A stretch of 64,000 nt of DNA from Anthonomus grandis grandis (lineage: Eukaryota > Arthropoda > Insecta > Coleoptera > Curculionidae): contig NC_065556.1 of NCBI RefSeq assembly GCF_022605725.1, positions 4,216,001 through 4,280,000 on the forward strand. Reading direction: 5' to 3'. Shown in pieces: positions 56,861-64,000 of this stretch; within the stretch, counting starts at the first letter, position 1; every line of letters starts with the position of its first letter. The position numbers and the translations under genes are program-made. The notes beneath the pieces were generated by a model. It was not told the origin of the DNA. It saw only the letters and a list, made by a program, of their open reading frames with translations, and ran no database searches.

Positions 56861-59470
56861 ATGGCTGACCAAAATACATTATTGGATGAAAATATTTCGA
56901 ATCTAAACTTTACAATTTATGACCTTAATATCATACATATTAACATCTGTAGTATAGGGAAAAATTTCGATAGTCTTCTAACATACTTAGGCTCTAGCAA
57001 TATTAATTTTGATATTATAGCGATATCAGAAACTCACTTAATTCATGATGAATATAATTTTCAGGCTTCAGGATATAAATTATTTTATAATAATAGTCAA
57101 ATTAATAAATGCGATGGATTTATCTTATATTATAAAGAGCGAATGTGTGAGAGACTGCGAGATTATAATAGTAGGTAAGAGTAGTTTTGTTAGGGCAATT
57201 GTACATAAAAATGGTTATGATGTGGGTATTATTGTGGTTAAATAAAAAGGATTTTTTAATAGAACTAAACGATTTACTATCCTTATAAATACCAAAAAAG
57301 CTCAATCTAGAAGTATTTTTGGGTGACATCAACATGCATATACTAAAACAAGATAAAGAAACTCTAGACAAGGACAGCAACCATCTTGTATTGATCATTA
57401 TTTTGTCAAAAATTTATCAAAACACACAGAGCTATTTTCGAAAATTGTTTACAGTGGTATATCTGACCACTATCCTGTTTTATTAAATATAGCTTTTAAT
57501 CTTAATGGAAATACCATACCAAAAAAAAACGATATTATTATATCGTATTTTATCGTTTTTTATTAAAAAAGTCAGTTATGCAAAACTAAACACATTTTTC
57601 AAAAGCGAAAAGTTGGCAGGAATTACATCAAATACGCGACGTGCATAATTGTGATGAACTTTTTGTCAATACATTAAAAAAATATACTGATGAAGCTACT
57701 GACACAACAAACATAAACTTAAAATGCTAAGAATTTTATCTAACTCGGTAGAAAATATTTAAAAGTTTAAAAAGTACCGAGATCGTTTGAGTGAATTAAT
57801 AAAAGTAGCAAAGAATAAATACTACAAGAACTTATTACAAAAAATATAAAGCCGATCCTAAACCAACCTGGAAAATTGTAAAGCAGGCAACTAATGAAAT
57901 AGATAGAAAGAAAAAATAACATTAATACAGTTATTGGTGAAAATGGAACAGAATTAAAATCACATATTGAAATGGCTAATGAATTAAATAAATATTTCTG
58001 TAATAATGGTATAGAACTAGCCAGTAAAATATCCCTACCCAGCCCTAATCAAAGCATACCAATTATTAGGAGGACCTGCTTAAATTCAATATTTTTTAGA
58101 CCTATATCCGAAAACGAAATTATAACTCAATTAAGGAACCTAAAAAACAATTCTGCTCCCGGTTTTGATGGAATCACTGTGAACACTCTAAAACAAAATT
58201 ACACCTTTACTTACTTAAACCACTAAAATACGTAGTAACCACAACCTAATAATTATCGGCCAATTGCGTTGACTAGTAGCCTCTCAAAATTAATTGAAAA
58301 GTGCATAAAGCTAAGACTTAACGAGTTTCTCCAGCAAAACAAGGTAATTTCTAAGCATCAATATGGATTTAAAGAAAACTTTAGCACTGAGGATGCAGGA
58401 ATATCACTTACGGAATCTGTTAATAAAACTTTTCGGAAGAGGAGGCATATTCCTCGATTTAAGTAAAGGTTTCGACACTGTGACACATCGAATTCTACTT
58501 AATAAACTAGATAAAATAGCCATAAGAGGTGTTGCGCTTAAGCTCTTCGAGTATTATTTGAGAAACAAAACCCAAAGTGTATAAGTTAATAATAGAATAA
58601 GTGAACCTTCACCGGTTGAGTTCGGTGTGCCACAGGGTACAGTCTTGGGAAGAATTTTATTTCTTATATATGTAAATGATTTGCTCGATTTATTGACGGA
58701 CGAAGAGGGAGAAGTGATTTGCTTTGCTGACGATACGGCCATTCTAGTGAAAGGGAGCAACTGGGAGGAGATTAAGAATAAAGCAGAAAATGTCATAAAA
58801 AAATAAAACCTGGTTTGATCTGAATTATTTAGCCATAAATGCAAACAAATTTAACTGTATTTGTTTCTCAGTAACTAAATATAAATCTGCATTTCTAGAT
58901 AGAATGTCACTTAAAAATAAAAAACACGACAGAAATAAAATATCTCGGAATAGTTATTGACTCAAATCTGAATTGGTTGGCGTATATAGAATATGTGTCA
59001 GCCAAAATCAGAAAGCTCATTTATAAATTCTACCAACTAAGATTAGTTTATTTATCTCTCGTAGAAACTATATTAAATTATTGCTGTATGGGGAGCAATA
59101 AATAAAACAATTATATAACCTTTAGTAATTACTCAAAAATATATATTAAAAATTATTAAAAAAAACCTAAACTGTACCCATCTACTGCTCTTTTCTGTGA
59201 AGCTAATATATTAAAATTAAATCAATTATATGTTAAAGCAGTAATTAGATACATATCAAGAGACAAATCATTTATAAGTTTTCCAGCTCATACATTTAAC
59301 ACTAGGGCAAACTAAAAAAGAAGCAATAACACAAAATGTAAAACTTGGAAAATGTCAAAAAAGTCTTTTTTATATAGTGCTGAAAATATACAACATGATT
59401 CCATTTGATATAAAAAATAAAAACTGTAATAAAATAAAACGCAAAATTAATACATGGTTACTTGTAAATA
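56861..59470 (+). pseudogene. LINE ORF2 (EN-RT), frameshifted
   Basis: ATG 56861. EN: IIHINICSIGKNFDSLL and FDIIAISETHL (catalytic Glu), then LNLEVFLGDINMHI near 57305 (D in place of F of GDFN), then SGISDHYPVLLNI-like near 57450. RT: ISENEIITQLRNLKNNSAPG near 58100, SLSKLIEKCIKLRLNEFL near 58275, HQYGFKENFSTEDA, FLDLSKGFDTVTH near 58450 (first Asp), [20 protein letters not shown] near 58625, [13 protein letters not shown] near 58722 (catalytic FADD). The thumb continues with shifts (YLGIVIDSNLNW near 58945). A pseudogene with many indels, but motif order is complete. Confidence 0.88.
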
Positions 59471-59709
59471 ATATAGATTAGTTTACTAAATGACTTTGTT
59501 CGTGCTTACTTGCTACTCTATTTTCTGATATAACTTATTCCTTTCATAATTTACATATTTAAGTACTTAGTGTAATATTATGTTTACCATTACTTATAAC
59601 TATTAGTTCTTTTTCTGTATTTCATTAAACCATATGCACTCAATAAGATTTTTATTATATGTATATCACTTGTAATATTTGTAATATATTTGAATTTGAA
59701 TAAAAAAAA

Positions 59710-60451
59710 TATACCGAAATGACTGCGTAGCAGATTTAGGTCATTAGAAACAATGTGAAAATTGTCTTTATAAGACAGGCATTTTAAAAATATATTCTGC
59801 ACACCTTCTAAGTTATTTATATATACTGAATAAAACGGACTCTAAACAATACACCCAAAATTAAGTTTACTATAAACAAATGCGTAATATAATGAAATAT
59901 ATGATTTAGAAGATTTTAGTATTTTTGCTTGTCTATTAACAAATCCTAGCATTTGATATGAGCTTATAACTAAATTGTTTACATGTCAAAAAATTATTTT
60001 TTCGTCAAACGTAACACTAGATCCTTAACTTCTTGAACTCTTTTAAGAGCAACACCGTCAATTCTATAATCATATCTAATCTTTAATTTGTTTTTAGTAA
60101 ATTAAATGAAATGACATTTATCTGTATTTAAAAATAAACAATTAAATTGACAATATTTAACGAATCGTTCTATATATCTCTAAATAAGATGACAAAACTG
60201 AATTGATTTAACTGACTTATAGATTGTAAGATCGTCTGCATAAAGCAAAAATTTCGAAATATCATTTATGTTCATTATTTTTGTTATTTTACTATTTCAG
60301 AGCTTATACCATTAATGCAAACTTTAAATTTTCTATTAGTAAAATAAGATTCGACCCATTTTATGACAACTCCGCTCACACCTACACGAGCTAATTTTTC
60401 TAGCATTATTGAATGATCGACTTTATCAAATGCCTTGCTAAAGTCGGTGTA
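59710..60451 (-). pseudogene. LINE RT palm/thumb, piece of the split LINE
   Basis: Minus strand from 60450: VYTDFSKAFDKVDHSIMLEK (first catalytic Asp), GVVIKWVESYFTNRKFKV, then LLYADDLTIYKSVKSIQF near 60255 (catalytic YADD), NTDKCHFI near 60120, DGVALKRVQEVKDL near 60055, and VQNIFLKCLSYKDNF with LNLLRSHFGI at 59800-59712. The segment between SSEIVK and YADD is partly lost. Bounded by the plus-strand LINE tail at 59709 and a mariner at 60454. Confidence 0.82.
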
Positions 60452-60824
60452 TACAGGGTGTTTGGCGGAGGGTTGGCCAAACTTGGTAGGCATATAGATA
60501 GGCTCAGATAGAAGATATTTTCTTAATAAACTTGTGTTCTAAAAGTCTCGGGTTTTTTTATATCATTGATTTTGTGTTATTTTCAGGATTTTCAAAAAAT
60601 TATGCCTTTTGGCATCTTTAAATTTTTTCAGCATATTTTTCACGTTTTTCTTACATTTGTATTTAGTCAGGTAGTTTTAAAAACATCTACAGTTAATACT
60701 CTTTTCAATGATATACGATGTGTAACACAAAGCCGACTAACTTGCCACAATTCATGACTTTAAAGGACAATAAAGTAAAAAAAAATATTTTTTTAATTTT
60801 ATGTATTTATTTCAAAATTACAAA

Positions 60825-60985
60825 TTTCATTAAAACTGCGCTCCCCTGGCTCTAATACATGCCCTACGTCGCCGTCGCATTTCCACTGTCGTAAGACGAA
60901 GCCGCATCTCTTTTCTGATAGTTTGAAAAACGGCATCGATTCTTTGAATGGTCAAATGAGGAGATCGTGCAACATGCTATGGGAT
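60825..60985 (-). pseudogene. mariner transposase C-terminal piece
   Basis: Minus strand: ARSPHLTIQRIDAVFQTIRK, EMRLRLTTVEMRRRRRACIR, ARGAQF. It fuses the start of the third-Asp motif (ARSPDLT-like, Asp replaced by His) to the C-terminal tail, skipping what lies between. It faces away from the N-terminal piece at 61216. Confidence 0.75.
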
Positions 60986-60994
60986 TGTTGCTGT

Positions 60995-61029
60995 GATAAC
61001 AACAATATGTGCTACATATTGTTGTTGTC
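60995..61029. repeat. Palindrome at the inversion junction
   Basis: AACAACAATATGT (60998-61010) pairs perfectly with ACATATTGTTGTT (61014-61026) around GCT. Arms extend to TGAT/GTCA with one wobble. It lies exactly between the two oppositely oriented transposase halves. Confidence 0.88.
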
Positions 61030-61215
61030 ATTTGACATTTGTCATTTGTCGTGGTGTAACTTTTTAGCTTTCTTACGTACTCAAGTCGTTAATTTAGTAT
61101 TGTATCGTTTCTGTAGTTGTTATTGTTATTGTAAATACTGTTGTTATTAATGCTGTTAATTAAGTTTTTATATTGTTTTTGTGACTTTCCTTATTTTCGT
61201 ATCATTCTCGCCACA

Positions 61216-61602
61216 ATGGCTGCATACACTACCGAAGAATACGCCGATATTGTCTTTGCTTATGGAAGAGCCAATGGTAATACGCGAGAAGCACAAAGAA
61301 TTTATAAGGAGCAATACTCCAATAGGCGTGTGCCCCACCACAACACTTTTGCTAACACTTTTCGTCGATTAAGGGAGACAGGCAATCTAAATTTTCAAGA
61401 ACCGAGGATCAATCGGAGGCAGTATGTTGTTGCTGTAGATGAAAACGTAATTCGCGCATTCGATGAGGATCCCACCACTAGTACAAGGAAAGTAGCTACA
61501 GATCTGAACATTTCTACATGGAAAGCATGGTCAGTTGTTAAGGCAGAAGAAAGGCATCCTTTCCATTACACCCCAGTGCAAGGTAATTTCATACTACATT
61601 AA
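61216..61602 (+). CDS. HTH-only mariner transposase fragment (128 aa)
   Basis: An uninterrupted frame from ATG 61216 encodes only the DNA-binding half: MAAYTTEEYADIVFAYGRAN, RIYKEQYSNRRVPHHNTFAN, RLRETGNLN, then a second helix-turn-helix (VIRAFDEDPTTSTRKVATDL, KAWSVVKAEE). It ends shortly after HYTPVQ, where CAAG|GTAATT could be a splice donor to a lost exon. In this family the region binds the TIRs. No catalytic Asp is present. If made, it could bind TIRs without cutting (inference). It may simply be a remnant that has not yet acquired stops. Confidence 0.65.
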   Translation: MAAYTTEEYADIVFAYGRANGNTREAQRIYKEQYSNRRVPHHNTFANTFRRLRETGNLNFQEPRINRRQYVVAVDENVIRAFDEDPTTSTRKVATDLNISTWKAWSVVKAEERHPFHYTPVQGNFILH

Positions 61603-62146
61603 CAACTTAATTCCGCAATTTTTACTGGCATCATGATACTATATTCTAGGTCTTCTACTAATAAATTTGTAATTTTGAAATAAATACATAAAATTTAAAA
61701 AATATATTTTTTTTTACTTTATTTTCCTTTATAGTCATGAATTGTGGCAAATTAGTCGGCTTTGTGTTACACATCAACATCTTGATAGATTTTTTTTTTT
61801 TTTGCGTCAAGTTAAAGTTACCTTTCATAACTTTTTTTGCTACTCGTATTAACTTTTTGAGCTCAAAACGAATTATTTCGGTATTATTTGTACTTGATAT
61901 TGATTTTTTTAGATTCAGGATACTTTACAGACTAAATACAAATATAAAAAAAACGTGAAAAATATGCTGAAAAAATTTAAAGATGTCAAAAGGCATAATT
62001 TTTTGAAAATCCTGAAAATAACACAAAATCAATGATATAAAAAAACCCGAGACTTTTAGAACACAAATTTATTAAGAAAATATCTTCTATCTGAGCCTAT
62101 CTATATGCCCACCAAGTTTGGCTAACCCTCCGCCAAACACCCTGTA

Positions 62147-62711
62147 TAGAGTCAACCTGAATACGCTTATCTATATTATCCTTTAATAAACAAAAGGTAG
62201 ATTTTCTTTAATTATATCATTTAAGATATTATAAAATGTATTTAAATTATTATCAATATTATTACTAATCAGTATATTATTCCAAGAAATTTTAGATAAT
62301 TTATTAATAATTTCATTAAAATTTGATTTTTTAAAGTTAAAAAACAGTTAAGAGATTTCATAAATTCTAAATGAAGTTAAAATTACAGGGCAGGGTGATG
62401 GCTATTCTCTTTGACTACGGGTGTAGAACACTTCAGAATATTTTTAATGTAGTTATTCTTACAGAGTATTAAATCTAGGATTCTATTGTTATGATTTCTC
62501 ACTTTATTATATTGCATAAGTCCACTAAAATATAGTGTATCTAAAAGATCCGAGTGTTCTGCGTTTACAGTTGGAGACAGTAAATAATCCTTTTCGTTAT
62601 TTTCTGTCCAAGTAATTGAAGAGCAGTTCATGTCACTACATATAAGAATAACTTTATTACTGATTTTATCATTTGCCCAGGATAGCTTTGAAGTAAAACA
62701 TGAATAGGCTT
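62147..62711 (-). pseudogene. LINE EN end and linker, piece of the split LINE
   Basis: Minus strand from 62700: SKLSWANDKISNKVILICSD, MNCSSITWTENNEKDY (GDFN position decayed to SDMN), VRNHNNRILDLILCKNN near 62490 (EN core), ENSHHPAL near 62390 (SDH-like end), then a linker to 62150 (SKISWNNILISNNIDNNLNT, IIKENLPFVY). It continues on the far side of the mariner as the RT at 60450. Confidence 0.75.
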
Positions 62712-63412
62712 AAAAAAACAAAACTGTTTATAGAAAAGAAACAAATACTTTTAGATACATAACTAGTGACTCTAACCATTATTTCCAACATAAAATGACT
62801 AGCATGCACTTCTTGGTACATCGTTTGGTGTCATTTCCTCTAAGTAATAGCAGATTTAAAAAAGAAAAAGCAACAAATAAAGCAATTGCTAGGGTCAATC
62901 GTTATGACGATAAGATTATTGATAAGCTGATTAGAAGACATAAGTTAATCTTAAAAACTCTACCACATTTCAAAAAGATTAAAATAAACAAACTTTTGTT
63001 GCGATACCTTACGATCCTATCTTGACAAGAGGCTTTTGTTTCCAAAGACTTACGTCTAAGAATGGCGTATCAAAGTTCGGATAAAATAAAGACCAATGAA
63101 AAGTCTGGGCTCTATGAGATTAATTGCAACGATTGTGATAAAAAGTACATAGGACAAACCAGAAGATCAATTAATGTCAAATTTAAGGAACATGTAGCTC
63201 ATGTGAAATATCGAAGAGTTGAAAAGTCAAGTGTGGCTGAACATGTTTTAAATACCGGTCACTTTGTAGGGGTAGACAACTTAAAATTACTTAATGACAA
63301 TAGAAAATTAGATGCATACGAAAGTTTAGCAATATACAAAAATCAAAAAAACATTCTTAAGAGGGATAGAGGTCCAATTCCACATAATATGTAGACAAGC
63401 TTCATTCCAACT
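62712..63412 (+). pseudogene. Penelope-like element fragment, GIY-YIG end
   Basis: Plus strand: YRKETNTFRYITSDSNH near 62725 (post-RT YRKPT-type motif), FLVHRLVSFPLSN, NRYDDKIIDKLIRRH, a stop at about 63023, then a 110-aa frame (63062-63394) holding SGLYEINCNDCDKKYIGQTR (GIY-YIG nuclease) and EHVAHV, then AEHVLNTGH. The RT palm is absent, so it is a 5'-truncated copy, from a lineage distinct from the 34-36 kb PLE. It sits inside the split LINE. Confidence 0.8.
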
Positions 63413-63420
63413 TTTAAAAT

Positions 63421-63590
63421 TATCATAAATCTTCCGCATTACTTGAGAATTCTGAAACCACGGTAGCATTTAAATATTTCTTTCCAGCAATTAAGACACC
63501 TTCTCCATCCTTTTCTTGTGAAATCGTTGCCTCTCGGTCACGTCGAAAAATAGTGCATTTATTCAAATCGAAAATATATTTAAAAAAAAG
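63421..63590 (-). pseudogene. LINE endonuclease start, 5' piece of the split LINE
   Basis: Minus strand: DLNKCTIFRRDRE, SQEKDGEGVLIAGKKYLNAT, SEFSSNAEDLW. This is the conserved EN block (GGGVLIAVK-type) that normally precedes the GDFN segment found at 62640. Order and strand are consistent with the other pieces. Confidence 0.65.
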
Positions 63591-63609
63591 AATATTGTTT
63601 GAAAAAAAA

Positions 63610-64000
63610 TGCAATTATGCGTCAATTTGGGTGCGCAGTGTATTAGAAGAAGCTTTAGAAGAATCGGTTAATGCTATACAATTTTTTTATTTAGTATTGA
63701 ACAATCTATTAAAAAAAACTTACATAAAAAATGTAAGTTGGTTATAAGTAACATAACTTAGGTAGTTTCGTTTTATTTTTCTGGATTTCATCCTTACCAT
63801 GTAGTACTACATCAAGCTTTAAGCCTACAAGATTATAACAGAAGATTAGATTATTGTCGTTGGATGTAAAACATGTTGGCCGAAGATTCTACTAACCAAA
63901 TTTTATGGACAGATGAAGGCACATTTAATAATGAAGGGGAAGTTAATAGGCATAATATGCACTATTGGTTTGAGAACAATCCTCGTTGGATGTGGGAAAT
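63610..64000 (+). pseudogene. mariner transposase, partial at window edge
   Basis: From about 63780: FHPYHVVLHQALSLQDYNRR, LDYCRWM, MLAEDSTNQILWTDEGTFNN (first catalytic Asp near 63903), RHNMHYWFENNPRWMWE at the window edge. An earlier piece near 63615-63660 (frame with CAVY) may be the HTH end, separated by a possible intron starting GTAAGT near 63734. At least one stop is present; the rest lies outside the window. Confidence 0.75.

Larger units (their letters stand above)
56288..59709 (+). mobile_element. Plus-strand LINE with ORF1 tail and ORF2
   Basis: Inserted into the minus-strand LINE. It starts at about 56288 and ends at an AATAAAAAAAA tail at 59700-59709. The ORF1 end lies about 60 nt before ORF2. 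Coding parts are annotated separately. No clear target duplication was recognised. Confidence 0.7.
60454..62144. mobile_element. mariner-like element, ~400-bp TIRs, outward-facing halves
   Basis: TA on both sides (60452-60453, 62145-62146). Terminal CAGGGTGTTTGGCGGAGGGT and its inverted copy at the right end. Inverted homology runs about 380-450 bp from each end with a ~100-bp unmatched stretch in the right arm. Inside, the transposase C-terminal segment reads leftward and the N-terminal segment reads rightward, meeting at a palindrome near 60995-61029. No catalytic domain remains. Confidence 0.88.

Overview
This is AT-rich, intron-bearing animal DNA, almost certainly from an insect and perhaps a beetle (order inferred, low confidence). 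The reasons are small GT-AG introns of about 57-66 nt, Tc1/mariner elements in many states of decay, CR1/jockey-like LINEs, Penelope-like elements, a Ty3/gypsy element and one split secreted host gene. There are no bacterial operons, tRNA or rRNA genes, or CRISPR arrays. Most of the window is nested transposable elements.

0-17 kb: LINE remnants and a mariner copy (2352-3950) lie downstream of the only convincing host gene. That gene, on the minus strand, has six exons between 16735 and 4584 that join in frame. It predicts a secreted protein of about 438 aa resembling two-domain TULIP proteins (group-7 allergen / JHBP-takeout superfamily). Four introns are 57-63 nt; intron 2 is about 10.6 kb and holds several LINE fragments, a palindromic element carrying a mariner at its centre, and a mariner 3' fragment.

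17-34 kb: after a LINE 3' end and a mariner tail comes a Ty3/gypsy element with a 2.39-kb 5' LTR, lysine-type primer binding site, open gag and open pol. A GGGAAAC slippery heptamer followed by a possible pseudoknot joins gag to pol. The 3' LTR is cut after 332 bp and abuts an inverted 2.5-kb partial copy of the same element. Next is a mariner split by a LINE.

34-48 kb: a nearly intact Penelope-like element (RT plus GIY-YIG), a LINE RT fragment, and two inverted copies of an intron-bearing THAP-domain sequence. Copy 1 is broken by a rearranged mariner; copy 2 carries a 54-bp palindromic insertion with 7-bp direct repeats. A Tc1-like transposase end follows.

48-64 kb: a mariner with long inverted repeats sits inside a LINE, followed by a Myb/SANT-like pseudogene. 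One minus-strand LINE (55.8-63.6 kb) can then be traced through three later insertions: a plus-strand LINE, a mariner whose transposase halves face outward, and a Penelope fragment. A further mariner runs off the right edge. Apart from the host gene, gag and pol, nearly every coding region is broken.
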